This document shows positions 1 to 7,237 of a stretch of DNA of 27,519 nt, piece after piece. The translations under genes and the position numbers were made by a program. This stretch comes from Actinomycetota bacterium (GTDB lineage: Bacteria > Actinomycetota > Thermoleophilia > Gaiellales > Gaiellaceae), in assembly GCA_013812265.1 (NCBI GenBank), contig JACCTQ010000113.1, forward strand, positions 1-27,519, written 5' to 3'. Within the stretch, counting starts at the first letter, position 1; the number at the start of each line of letters is the position of its first letter. The notes beneath the pieces are model-generated. The model did no database searches, was not told the DNA's origin, and saw only the letters and a list, made by a program, of their open reading frames with translations.

Positions 1-737
1 TTCAGGTCGGAGAACGCCGGTTCGAGCATCGTCGCCGTCGTCTCGGCGTCCCCTGGGATCGGACCGATGCTGAGTGCGAGGCCAATGAGGGCGGCCGCGT
101 CACCGGCGGTCACGCTGTGCATGACGACCTCGCGCGTGTACCGAAATACGCCGCTCGCCTCCATGCGCTCGCGATGCTCCTCCTTCGGCCAGATGCTCGC
201 GCCGGCGACGATGCCGAGCTCCGCCCGCAGGGCCCGGCGCGCGGCGAGGAACCGCTGGAAGGCCAGCTCCACCTCCCAGTGAACGACCGGTACCACGTCG
301 TAGTCGTACGCCGCGAAGATGCCGCCCGAACGAAGAATTCGTGCCGCCTCGAGGAATGTTGCGGCCGGATCCATCCAGTGGAGCGACTGCGCGCACGTGA
401 CGATGTCCACACACCCGTCGGGAAGCCCCGTCGCGTTCGAGTAGGCGTCCCGATAGCCCACATTCGCAGCGTCGGTCCTGCGCTCCGCCTCCTCGCGCAT
501 CGCGTGATTCGGCTCGACGCCGACGACTCTCTCTGCGCTCTCCGCCCACGCGCGGGCGGAGAGCCCGGTGCCGCTACCAAGGTCGACGACCAGGCCGGGC
601 CGGTCGGTCTGAGCCACGAAGCTCAAGAGATCCAGGATTGCCCCGGGCGAAGCCGGGCGGTACGCGTCATAGCCGGCGGCGAACCCTTTCTCGCTGTAGC
701 CAGACAGGCGGATGAGCTCTTCCGAGATGGCTGTCAC
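1..737 (-). CDS. Class I SAM-dependent methyltransferase, 3' end cut by window edge
   Basis: This is an open frame of 245 codons running off the left edge, so the C-terminus is missing. Residues 51-58 read VDLGSGTG, the SAM-binding motif I of class I methyltransferases. An acidic residue follows at the end of the next strand (VVGVEP), and a later SLHWMD segment is typical of the Methyltransf_11 / trans-aconitate-methyltransferase-like group. The substrate cannot be told; a small organic acid or metabolite is the usual guess for this group. The GTG start at 737 was chosen because no ATG lies near the N-terminus and because TACGAT sits 10 nt upstream, matching the promoter spacing seen at many genes in this window. 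There is no clear Shine-Dalgarno sequence. It is divergent from the SPW-type gene. The family is secure; substrate and exact start are uncertain. Confidence 0.8.
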   Translation of the reverse strand, partial: MTAISEELIRLSGYSEKGFAAGYDAYRPASPGAILDLLSFVAQTDRPGLVVDLGSGTGLSARAWAESAERVVGVEPNHAMREEAERRTDAANVGYRDAYSNATGLPDGCVDIVTCAQSLHWMDPAATFLEAARILRSGGIFAAYDYDVVPVVHWEVELAFQRFLAARRALRAELGIVAGASIWPKEEHRERMEASGVFRYTREVVMHSVTAGDAAALIGLALSIGPIPGDAETTATMLEPAFSDL

Positions 738-747
738 GAGCTTGGCG

Positions 748-753
748 ATCGTA
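748..753 (-). promoter_or_regulatory. Putative -10 box of the methyltransferase gene
   Basis: TACGAT on the minus strand lies 10 nt before the GTG start at 737. It is a TANNNT hexamer in the same position as in a dozen other genes here, implying a very short or absent 5' leader. No convincing -35 is seen. Confidence 0.4.
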
Positions 754-781
754 CTGCGCCGCGACCCGGTGGGACGGCGTC

Positions 782-1195
782 GTGTATAAGGGCGAGGTGC
801 TCCGGCAGGGACCGCTCTCCGCCTTCCTTCACGGTGTCATCGAGTACCTCGCAGCCGTGCTGTTGATTGCAGCTCCATTCCTTTTCGGGTTCGACCAGAA
901 CGCCGCCGTCGCGTTCTCGATCGTCATGGGCCTCCTGATTCTCGTCGTCACCGCGACCAGCGACCTTCCGACCGGACTGGCGAAGGTCATTCCGGTGTCG
1001 GTGCACGTGGCTCTCGACTTCATCCTCGCGGGCGCTCTCGTCGCCTCGCCTTTCCTCTTTGGTTTCTCCGACGAAGGCGCTCCGACCACCTTCTTCATCG
1101 TCCTCGGAGTTGCCCATCTTCTCGTCACGATCGCGACGCGGTTCCTCTCGGGAGCGCGACCGAGGCGGATGGCGCGCGACTCGGGTGCTGTCTAG
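782..1195 (+). CDS. Small SPW-repeat-like membrane protein
   Basis: A 137-residue, strongly hydrophobic protein with four predicted membrane segments in two similar halves. Each half contains a short motif at a membrane boundary, APFLFGF in the first and SPFLFGF in the second. This resembles the SPW repeat family (PF03779), whose typical motif is SPWxxGF. The C-terminal tail is basic (ARPRRMARD). The function of the family is unknown. The start is uncertain: GTG 782 gives the longest form, but GTG 797 has TATAAG exactly 6 nt upstream, a spacing seen at several leaderless-type starts here, and would give 132 residues. It stands alone, between the divergent methyltransferase and the lipid cluster. 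Confidence 0.72.
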   Translation: MYKGEVLRQGPLSAFLHGVIEYLAAVLLIAAPFLFGFDQNAAVAFSIVMGLLILVVTATSDLPTGLAKVIPVSVHVALDFILAGALVASPFLFGFSDEGAPTTFFIVLGVAHLLVTIATRFLSGARPRRMARDSGAV

Positions 1196-1215
1196 AGGAA
1201 AACCGGGCCACCGGT

Positions 1216-1221
1216 TAGAAT
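1216..1221 (+). promoter_or_regulatory. Putative -10 box of the inositol-lipid cluster
   Basis: TAGAAT lies 10 nt before the ATG at 1232. A GGAAGG stretch lies between them and could also act as a ribosome binding site if transcription starts further upstream. Confidence 0.45.
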
Positions 1222-1231
1222 CCGGAAGGTC

Positions 1232-1975
1232 ATGAGCGCGATCGCCGCTTCATCCCGTTACCTCCCCCGCGGCTGGTCGGACCTTTTTCGACAGCTCGTG
1301 ATCTGGGTCGGTTTCGCGCTCGCGTATCAGGTAGCGCGCGGTGTTGCGGACCGCAATCCCGCGAAAGCGTTCGAGAACGGGCTGAAGGTCATCGACCTGG
1401 AGCGGAACGCCAACGCCCTGTTCGAGCTCTCGCTGCAGCGCCTCGCGGACTCGTCAGAGCTACTCGTCATGCTCGCATCGTGGACCTACTGGCTATCGCA
1501 GTTCACGGTGGTCGGCCTGGCGCTGCTGTGGGTGTATCTGAGGCGAAACGAGGCTTTCGTTCGGTTCCGAAACGTCATCCTGCTCGCCAACGTGATCGGT
1601 CTCGTCGGTTACGTGCTCCTGCCAACCGCGCCTCCGCGCATGTTCCCGGACCTCGGCTTCGTCGACACGCTGGCCGTCTTCGGCAGCTTGAACCACGGAA
1701 GCGGATTGATCGAGCTGGCCGCGAATCCCTATGCCGCAATGCCGAGCCTGCACGCGGCGGATGCCCTGCTCGTCGGCGTGATTCTCGCCACCGTCACCCG
1801 TCGCCGAGTTTTCAAGGTCCTGTGGCTGCTGTGGCCGGCCTGGGTCTCGTTCTGCGTCATGGCGACGGGGAACCACTTCTGGCTGGACATCGTGGCCGGG
1901 ATCGCGGTGGCCCTCGTAGCGGCCGGCGTGATTTACGGTCGGCCGTTGCTCATGCGCCCGGCGACGGCGCCCTAG
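1232..1975 (+). CDS. PAP2-superfamily membrane phosphatase (inositol-phosphorylceramide-synthase-like, PAP2_3)
   Basis: A 247-residue polytopic membrane protein with about six membrane spans. Residues 131-136 are PTAPPR. Residues 171-174 are PSLH, the PAP2 motif with the phosphate-handling histidine. The third motif around residues 214-219 reads NHFWLD, with H215 as likely nucleophile and D219 as its partner. This pattern fits the PAP2_3 / inositol-phosphorylceramide-synthase-like branch. Known family members remove phosphate from lipid phosphates or transfer phosphoryl head groups at the membrane. The next gene, 11 nt away, is a CDP-alcohol phosphatidyltransferase, and an inositol-1-phosphate synthase follows. 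A role in dephosphorylating phosphatidylinositol phosphate is therefore an attractive inference. It could instead act on a general lipid phosphate or undecaprenyl pyrophosphate. Confidence 0.85.
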   Translation: MSAIAASSRYLPRGWSDLFRQLVIWVGFALAYQVARGVADRNPAKAFENGLKVIDLERNANALFELSLQRLADSSELLVMLASWTYWLSQFTVVGLALLWVYLRRNEAFVRFRNVILLANVIGLVGYVLLPTAPPRMFPDLGFVDTLAVFGSLNHGSGLIELAANPYAAMPSLHAADALLVGVILATVTRRRVFKVLWLLWPAWVSFCVMATGNHFWLDIVAGIAVALVAAGVIYGRPLLMRPATAP

Positions 1976-1986
1976 CCCGCGCGCTC

Positions 1987-2610
1987 GTGAGTCGAGCTGC
2001 GGCCCTCAAGCAGGGCTACACGAACGAGGCACGGCGCCTCGCCGCGCGCTGGATCGGGCGGCTCGCGAGAACTCGGGTCTCGCCGAACGCCCTCACCGCA
2101 GCGGGCGTGCTGCTCTGTGGGGCTTCTGCCGTGCTCGTCTACTTCGAGTACCGGAGCGAATACGTTTTCTTCTGGGTGGGTGGTCTCGTGTTCGTGATCG
2201 GCTCCATCCTGGACATCCTCGACGGTGCCCTGGCGCGGACGAGCGGAAAGCAAACCCCGTTCGGCGGCTTTCTCGATTCCACCACCGACCGCGTGAGCGA
2301 GGGCTTCATGATCGGCGCCATCGCCCTCGTGTTCGCGCGCGAGGGGAACGAGACCGCGCTCGCGTTCGCCTTCGCCGCGCTGGCCGGGTCCTTCCTCGTT
2401 AGTTACACACGCGCGCGCGCGGAGGTGCTCGGTCTGCGGGGCGACGTCGGGGTCGGAAGCCGGGCGGAGCGAGTGGTCGTGATCGCGGTCGGCTTGGCCT
2501 TCGCCCCCTGGGGCGCGTTGCAGTGGGCGATCTACGCCCTGGCCGCAACCGCCTGGATCACCGTTGTCCAGCGCATCCTGAGCGTACGCGCCCAGCTCCG
2601 CCAGCCCTGA
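1987..2610 (+). CDS. CDP-alcohol phosphatidyltransferase, likely phosphatidylinositol-phosphate synthase
   Basis: A 207-residue integral membrane enzyme. Residues 76-101 carry the full family signature D-x2-DG-x2-AR-x8-G-x3-D-x3-D (D76, D79, G80, A83, R84, G93, D97, D101), which binds Mg2+ and the CDP-lipid. Several hydrophobic spans flank it. The family joins CDP-diacylglycerol to an alcohol or alcohol phosphate. Lying between a PAP2 phosphatase and an inositol-1-phosphate synthase, it most likely uses inositol-1-phosphate to make phosphatidylinositol phosphate, as in mycobacteria; phosphatidylglycerophosphate synthase is the main alternative. The GTG at 1987 was chosen because it follows the upstream stop by 11 nt. 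An open frame extends upstream, but only as a shadow of the PAP2 gene. Confidence 0.85.
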   Translation: MSRAAALKQGYTNEARRLAARWIGRLARTRVSPNALTAAGVLLCGASAVLVYFEYRSEYVFFWVGGLVFVIGSILDILDGALARTSGKQTPFGGFLDSTTDRVSEGFMIGAIALVFAREGNETALAFAFAALAGSFLVSYTRARAEVLGLRGDVGVGSRAERVVVIAVGLAFAPWGALQWAIYALAATAWITVVQRILSVRAQLRQP

Positions 2611-2634
2611 CCACGATCACGTGTAGTTGATAGG

Positions 2635-2658
2635 CTGCTAGCACCTAAGTGCTAGCAG
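2635..2658. promoter_or_regulatory. Perfect palindrome (candidate operator) directly before the RHH-Ino1 gene
   Basis: Two 10-bp arms, CTGCTAGCAC and GTGCTAGCAG, flank a CTAA centre and end 3 nt before the ATG at 2662. TAGGCT at 2631-2636 could be a -10 box, which would place the transcription start inside the palindrome. There is no Shine-Dalgarno sequence. Dimeric ribbon-helix-helix proteins bind such symmetric sites, and the downstream gene encodes two ribbon-helix-helix motifs, so autoregulation is a natural inference. A translation-blocking hairpin is the alternative. Confidence 0.65.
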
Positions 2659-2661
2659 ATC

Positions 2662-4143
2662 ATGTCAGCTGAGCGAGCGAGCGTGCTCGTGCGACTTCCC
2701 GAGGAGCTACGGGCGGCCGTGGCGGAGGCCGCCCAGCAGCGCGGCGCGAGTCTGAACGACCTCGCCGTCGGGATTCTCGCAGCTCGCCTGGCCGTCCCTT
2801 TCACTCCGAGCGGGCGCCGCGGAACGGCGCCCCGCGGCGCGGGCGACGTCCTGCTTCGCATGCCGCCCGAGCTGAAACAGAAGCTGGCGGATCGAGCCGC
2901 GCAGAAGAGTCGCAAGGTCAACGATTTCATCGTCGAGACGCTCTCGGAGCAGCTCGGCGGCAGCCGCCGGCAGAGCCGGGGAAAGGAACCAATGTCAGCC
3001 ACGAATGGAAGGGTCTCGCGCGACGAGGACCGCGTCAGAGTCGCGATCATCGGTGTCGGGAACTGCGCCAACTCGCTCCTTCAGGGAGTCGAGTACTACA
3101 AGGACGCCGATCCGGAGCAGTTCGTCCCGGGCCTCATGCACGTCGACCTCGGCGGCTACCACGTCCGTGACATCGAGTTCACGGCGGCCTTCGACGTCAC
3201 GACGGACAAAGTCGGCAAGGAACTGTCCGAGGCGATCTGGGCCCGGCCGAACGACACCATCAAGTTCGCAGACGTGCCGAAAACAGGCATCAAGGTTTCC
3301 CGTGGGATGACCCACGACGGGATCGGCAAGTACCTCTCCGAGGTCGTCGGGAAGGCGCCCGGCGACACGGACGACGTCGTCGAGATCCTGCGCGAGACCA
3401 AGACGGACGTGGTCGTCAACTACCTGCCGGTCGGCTCCGAGGAGGCGACCAAGTGGTACACGGAGCAGATACTGAATGCCGGCTGTGCCATGGTGAACTG
3501 CATGCCCGTCTTCATCGCCAAGGGGGGCTACTTCCAGCGCAAGTTCGAGGATCGCGGCCTCCCGATTATCGGCGACGACATCAAGTCGCAGGTCGGCGCG
3601 ACCATCACGCACCGCGTGCTGACGAGCCTCTTCCGCGAGCGCGGCGTGCGGCTCGACCGGACGATGCAGCTGAACGTCGGCGGCAACTCCGACTTTCTGA
3701 ATATGCTCGAGCGCGAGCGCCTCCTGTCGAAGAAGATCTCCAAGACGAACGCGGTCACGTCGATGCTCGACTACGACATGGGTGCCGAGAACGTCCACGT
3801 GGGCCCGTCCGACCACGTGCCATGGCTCAGCGATCGCAAGTGGGCGTACATCCGCATGGAGGGATCGTCCTTCGGCGACGTACCGCTCAACATCGAGCTC
3901 AAGCTCGAGGTGTGGGACTCGCCGAACTCGGCCGGCATCGTGATCGACGCCGTCCGCATGGCGAAGCTGGCGCTGAACAACGGCATCGCCGGGGCTCTCG
4001 AGGGACCGAGCGCCTACCTCATGAAGTCGCCGCCCAGGCAGATCACGGATGACGACGCATACGACGCGGTCGAGCGCTTCATCTCCGAGAACGCCCGAAA
4101 GAAGGCGAAGAAGACGGAGAAGGCGGCGGCTCCGGCCGCGTAG
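2662..4143 (+). CDS. ino1: Tandem ribbon-helix-helix domain fused to myo-inositol-1-phosphate synthase
   Basis: A continuous 493-residue frame. Residues about 6-43 and 62-99 are two similar ribbon-helix-helix (Arc/HicB/CopG-like) units, each a short strand (SVLVRLP, DVLLRMP) followed by two helices. From M111 on, the sequence is a full-length actinobacterial inositol-3-phosphate synthase, which converts glucose-6-phosphate to inositol phosphate with NAD. It has a Rossmann motif at 129-142 (IIGVGNCANSLLQG), GDDIKSQVGATITHR near 304-318, LNVGGN near 337-342 and KLEVWDSPNSAG near 414-425. The C-terminal tail (479-487) is lysine-rich. The enzyme part alone is about 383 residues, near the usual length. 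AAAGGA lies 4 nt before the ATG at 2992, so the enzyme may also be made separately. The upstream palindrome suggests self-regulation. Enzyme identity is very secure; whether the fusion is translated as one chain is not. Confidence 0.9.
   Translation: MSAERASVLVRLPEELRAAVAEAAQQRGASLNDLAVGILAARLAVPFTPSGRRGTAPRGAGDVLLRMPPELKQKLADRAAQKSRKVNDFIVETLSEQLGGSRRQSRGKEPMSATNGRVSRDEDRVRVAIIGVGNCANSLLQGVEYYKDADPEQFVPGLMHVDLGGYHVRDIEFTAAFDVTTDKVGKELSEAIWARPNDTIKFADVPKTGIKVSRGMTHDGIGKYLSEVVGKAPGDTDDVVEILRETKTDVVVNYLPVGSEEATKWYTEQILNAGCAMVNCMPVFIAKGGYFQRKFEDRGLPIIGDDIKSQVGATITHRVLTSLFRERGVRLDRTMQLNVGGNSDFLNMLERERLLSKKISKTNAVTSMLDYDMGAENVHVGPSDHVPWLSDRKWAYIRMEGSSFGDVPLNIELKLEVWDSPNSAGIVIDAVRMAKLALNNGIAGALEGPSAYLMKSPPRQITDDDAYDAVERFISENARKKAKKTEKAAAPAA
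2982..2987 (+). promoter_or_regulatory. Internal ribosome binding site in front of the Ino1 part
   Basis: AAAGGA lies 4 nt upstream of an in-frame ATG at 2992, exactly where homology to free-standing inositol-phosphate synthases begins. It offers a second start that would release the enzyme without its DNA-binding domain. Confidence 0.5.
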
Positions 4144-4729
4144 CACCGAGCGCGCGCTGCAGCAGCGGCGCAAGGAGATACCCGACGACGACGAGGCAGA
4201 AGAGTCCGATCAGGGCCCTGCCTCCGTCGTCGACGAGATCGCTGCCCCCCACCTCGTCCAGTCCCGTCCGCCAGATTCCGACGAGCCCCAGGATATCGCC
4301 GGCAGCGGCCAGCGCGGCCACCGCGAGAAACACCACCCAGACGGGCCTGAGACTCGCGTCGAGCAGCAGACGGAGAGTCGCGACGATGAGCGTCGAGACC
4401 AAGAGCAGGTAGGCGGTCATGAGCACCTTGGCGTACCTCTCGTCGACCACGTCGTCGTTCCAGATGGCGACGGCCGCAAGGCCGAATTGCACGGGCGCGG
4501 CAAGGATGGCGGCGAGGGCGAGCGGGACCATCTGCAAGCGCTCGAGCAGCATCAAACCCGTGAGCGCCGCCCCGCCGCACAGCAGGCCAACGAGGGCCGT
4601 TGCGAGAATCCGGAAGTGGACGTCGTCGAGCTCGCCGTTACGGAGTACCGACGTGACCGCGAGCACGCCTGCCACGCCCAGCAGTGCTGAGGGGAGCATC
4701 CACCCGAGGCGCTGGCTGTCCGGCCTCAT
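4079..4729 (-). CDS. Hypothetical six-span integral membrane protein
   Basis: A 216-residue protein I do not recognise. It has six hydrophobic segments, for example LGWMLPSALLGVAGVLAV near the N-terminus and ALIGLFCLVVVGYLLAPLL near the end, joined by short charged loops. It ends in a Pro/Ser-rich tail. The ATG at 4729 was preferred over longer forms because hydrophobic sequence begins right after it and because TACGCT lies 6 nt upstream. The upstream extension is Arg-rich and looks non-coding. The last 65 nt overlap the 3' end of the ino1 gene on the opposite strand, so the extreme C-terminus is less certain. It is divergent from the glycosyltransferase-PHP gene. Confidence 0.65.
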   Translation of the reverse strand: MRPDSQRLGWMLPSALLGVAGVLAVTSVLRNGELDDVHFRILATALVGLLCGGAALTGLMLLERLQMVPLALAAILAAPVQFGLAAVAIWNDDVVDERYAKVLMTAYLLLVSTLIVATLRLLLDASLRPVWVVFLAVAALAAAGDILGLVGIWRTGLDEVGGSDLVDDGGRALIGLFCLVVVGYLLAPLLQRALGATRPEPPPSPSSSPSFGRSRR

Positions 4730-4735
4730 ATGCCG

Positions 4736-4741
4736 AGCGTA
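4736..4741 (-). promoter_or_regulatory. Putative -10 box of the six-span membrane protein gene
   Basis: TACGCT on the minus strand lies 6 nt from the ATG at 4729, with no Shine-Dalgarno sequence between. The same hexamer recurs before the ABC ATPase at 18255 and the antitoxin at 25166. Confidence 0.45.
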
Positions 4742-4838
4742 GCTCCATCGCCGGTCGGAGCGCAGCTCGCCCCTAGAGGGCGCCCTGGCGCCGTGTCGAG
4801 AACGCCATCCGGCTCGTAGGAATTCCCGCACGACCATC

Positions 4839-4844
4839 TAGACT
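4839..4844 (+). promoter_or_regulatory. Putative -10 box of the glycosyltransferase-PHP gene
   Basis: TAGACT lies 9 nt before the ATG at 4854, implying a leader of only a few bases. Confidence 0.45.
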
Positions 4845-4853
4845 CGGCATGGG

Positions 4854-6593
4854 ATGACACTCCGAATCTGCCTCGTCACACCGTTTTCCTGGTCGCAGCC
4901 GCACGACGTGAACGAGCATGTCGCCGGCGTAGCCGGTGAGCTGCGCGAGCTAGGCCACCGCGTCACGGTGCTCGCGCCGTCTGGCCACGCCGCCGATCTG
5001 CTCGCGGGCAGGCGCGCCCTGCTGGACGACGACCTCTCCGACGCGGAGGTGATCGCCGTCGGGCCCGCCATTCCGATCTCCCGCCGGAGCAGCATGGGCG
5101 TACCGGTCGGCGCCCGGGCGAACCTCGCCATCTCGCTGGCGAAGGGCCGTTTCGACGTCGTTCACGGCGTTGAGCCCGGCCTTCCGAGCCTCTCGTATCT
5201 GGCGCTCCGGGACGCACCATCGCTCGCTGTCGCGACCTTCTTCTCATCGGAGCGCCTCGGGTACCCGCCCGGGCGGGCGCAGCGAGCGCGCCTGCTGGGC
5301 CGGGTCGACGCGCTGCTAGCAACGTCGGCTGAGACCGCCCGCGAAGCGTCCGAGCGCTTCCCCGGCGACTATCGCGTGATCTCGGCCGGCGTAGACGCCG
5401 AGCTCTTCCACCCGACGGAGAAGCGCGATCGGATCGTGGTGGAGTGGCGTCCGGACGAGCGTCCGCTCGCCCGTGGCGTGCTGAGGTTGCTGCGGCATCT
5501 TTCCGACTGGGAGATCGTTCTTCTGCGAACGAAGCCCCTGTCGGGCCGCCCGTCGATTCCCGCGGCGCTCCGCCGGCGAGCCCACGTCCGCACGGCCCGA
5601 AACGGTGCGGCGCGCGCAACTCTTCTGAACGAGACGAGCATCTTCGTGCCCGCTCCGGGTGGGCTGCGGCGCGTTGCGCTGGAGGCGGCGGCTGCCGGCG
5701 CCGCCATCGTGTCGCCGCCGGGCGTCGCCGAGCAGCCCGAGCTGGCCGCTGCCGGCGTAGCACGGCTCATCGAGAACGGCGAGCTAAGGCGGAAGCTCGG
5801 CGAGAAGGCGCGGCGAGAGGCCGAGGGGCAGACCTTCGCACGCGTGGCCGGGGAGCTCGACGAGCTCTACACGGGGCTGGGGCGGCGGCGGCGAGGGCCT
5901 AGGCGTGTCACGGACCCCCTCGGCGACCGCGACTGGGTCGTCTGCGACCTGCACATGCACACGTCCTGGTCCTGGGACTGCTCGACCAATGTCGACGAGC
6001 TGCTCGACCACGCCGAGGCGGAAGGCCTCGGTGCGATCGCGATCACCGACCACAACGCCTTCGGTGGTGCTCTCGAGGCGATCGAGTTGGCCCGTGGCCG
6101 TCCGCTCACCGTCATCCCGGGCGAGGAGGTAAAGACCGACCGCCACGGCGAGGTCATCGGGCTGTTCCTCTCGAGCGAGATTCCGAGAGGCATGTCCTTT
6201 GCCGACACGATCCAGGCGATTCGGGGCCAGGGCGGGCTCGTGTACCTCCCGCATCCCTTCGATCGGATGCACGCCGTGCCGGACGCCGCCACGCTCCACC
6301 GGCACCTCGCCGACATCGACGTCTTCGAGGTGTACAACGCCAAGCTCCTCTTCGACGCGAACAACGACGAGGCGCTCCGCTTCGCCCGCAAGTACAACTT
6401 GACGATGGGCGCCGGCTCCGATGCTCACGTGCTCCAGGGGATCGGCACTGGAGCACTGCGCATGCGCGCTTTCGAAGGCCCCGAGGAGTTTCTCATGAGC
6501 CTTCGGAGCGCGGAGATTCTGCGCCGGCCGAAGTCGCTGGTCTTCCTCCAATCCCTGAAGTGGATGGCGCAGGCCAAGGAAAGAGTGAGGTAG
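4854..6593 (+). CDS. GT-B glycosyltransferase-like domain fused to a PHP-type phosphoesterase domain
   Basis: A 579-residue two-domain protein. Residues 1 to about 345 look like a GT4-type GT-B glycosyltransferase: LVTPF at the start, HDVNEHVAGVAGELRELGH, FDVVHGVEP, ISAGVD, and a C-terminal VALEAAAAGAAIVSPPG segment followed by a typical helical tail. The usual EGFG preceding ALEA is GGLR here, so the donor-binding glutamate pair is incomplete. Residues about 360-575 form a complete PHP metal site: H367 and H369 (DLHMHT), D399 and H400 (TDHN), E424/E425, H431, H467 (LPHPFDR), D523 and H525 (GSDAH). PHP domains are metal-dependent phosphoesterases. One chain may therefore both bind a nucleotide sugar or glycan and hydrolyse a phosphoester. 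The substrate is unknown. Confidence 0.82.
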   Translation: MTLRICLVTPFSWSQPHDVNEHVAGVAGELRELGHRVTVLAPSGHAADLLAGRRALLDDDLSDAEVIAVGPAIPISRRSSMGVPVGARANLAISLAKGRFDVVHGVEPGLPSLSYLALRDAPSLAVATFFSSERLGYPPGRAQRARLLGRVDALLATSAETAREASERFPGDYRVISAGVDAELFHPTEKRDRIVVEWRPDERPLARGVLRLLRHLSDWEIVLLRTKPLSGRPSIPAALRRRAHVRTARNGAARATLLNETSIFVPAPGGLRRVALEAAAAGAAIVSPPGVAEQPELAAAGVARLIENGELRRKLGEKARREAEGQTFARVAGELDELYTGLGRRRRGPRRVTDPLGDRDWVVCDLHMHTSWSWDCSTNVDELLDHAEAEGLGAIAITDHNAFGGALEAIELARGRPLTVIPGEEVKTDRHGEVIGLFLSSEIPRGMSFADTIQAIRGQGGLVYLPHPFDRMHAVPDAATLHRHLADIDVFEVYNAKLLFDANNDEALRFARKYNLTMGAGSDAHVLQGIGTGALRMRAFEGPEEFLMSLRSAEILRRPKSLVFLQSLKWMAQAKERVR

Positions 6594-6649
6594 AGGAGAA
6601 CAGGACGAGTGGCTCCCCCCGGAGACACTCGCCTTCACAATCATTCGCC

Positions 6650-7237
6650 GTGCCGTCCGCGCCCACCGACGAGATCTACGAGCGTTACCTCCGGAAGGCC
6701 ATCGCCGAGGTCAACGAGCTGGCGGACGAGATCGGAAGCGCCGCGAGCGGAACACGCGTGCCGGTGCTCGGCTCGGGGCATCCGCTCGCGGACGTGTTCC
6801 TCCTCAAGTACCGGCCGCAGCGCTCGGAGGTGCAGGAGGGCGTCGCCTTCTTCGGACGCTCGGGCCAGGCGATCCTCAAGTCGCTCCAGCGCCTGCACGT
6901 GGATCCCATGGCCGTCTACGGCACAAACTGCCTCAAGTTCGCAGACCAGCCCGATCAGGAGGCAAGCCCGTTCCTGACGCGCGAGCTTCACATCGTGCAG
7001 GCAAAGCTGATCATCATCATGGGCCCCGAGGCGCTCGCCTTCCTCAACTCGCTCCGGTACCCGCTCGCCGATCCGATCGAGGACCGGATGGGTGAGCTGC
7101 AGCGGTTCACGCCGAGCGTCGAGGCGCTGTACGTTCCGGACATCGACGTCTCGCTCGACGAGCAGCCGGCCAAGACCCGGTTCTGGAACGCCTTCAAGGC
7201 GCTCGGACCATGGTGGGCCGAGTTGCCTCCGTATTGA
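6650..7237 (+). CDS. Divergent uracil-DNA-glycosylase-fold protein, probably non-canonical
   Basis: A protein of 195 residues from GTG 6650. It aligns by pattern with family 4/5 uracil-DNA glycosylases: a VLGSGHPLADVFLL strand, GVAFFGRSGQAILKSL (matching the PFVGRAG region), YGTNCLKF (the TNVVKC region) and the AKLIIIMGPEAL strand. The family's iron-sulfur cysteines are absent, GEAPG is replaced by KYRPQ, and the HPS catalytic loop reads VPDID. It is therefore either an enzyme with other chemistry or a non-catalytic relative. The ATG at 6560 would give 30 more residues of low-complexity sequence overlapping the previous gene, so GTG 6650 is preferred, without a clear ribosome binding site. 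Its last residues and stop lie inside the first copy of a 41-bp repeat. Confidence 0.65.
   Translation: MPSAPTDEIYERYLRKAIAEVNELADEIGSAASGTRVPVLGSGHPLADVFLLKYRPQRSEVQEGVAFFGRSGQAILKSLQRLHVDPMAVYGTNCLKFADQPDQEASPFLTRELHIVQAKLIIIMGPEALAFLNSLRYPLADPIEDRMGELQRFTPSVEALYVPDIDVSLDEQPAKTRFWNAFKALGPWWAELPPY

Noticed and set aside
2995..4173. 392-codon minus-strand open frame opposite ino1
   Set aside because: It is an antisense shadow of a securely identified enzyme; the translation is Arg/His/Val/Asp-rich with no recognisable motif.
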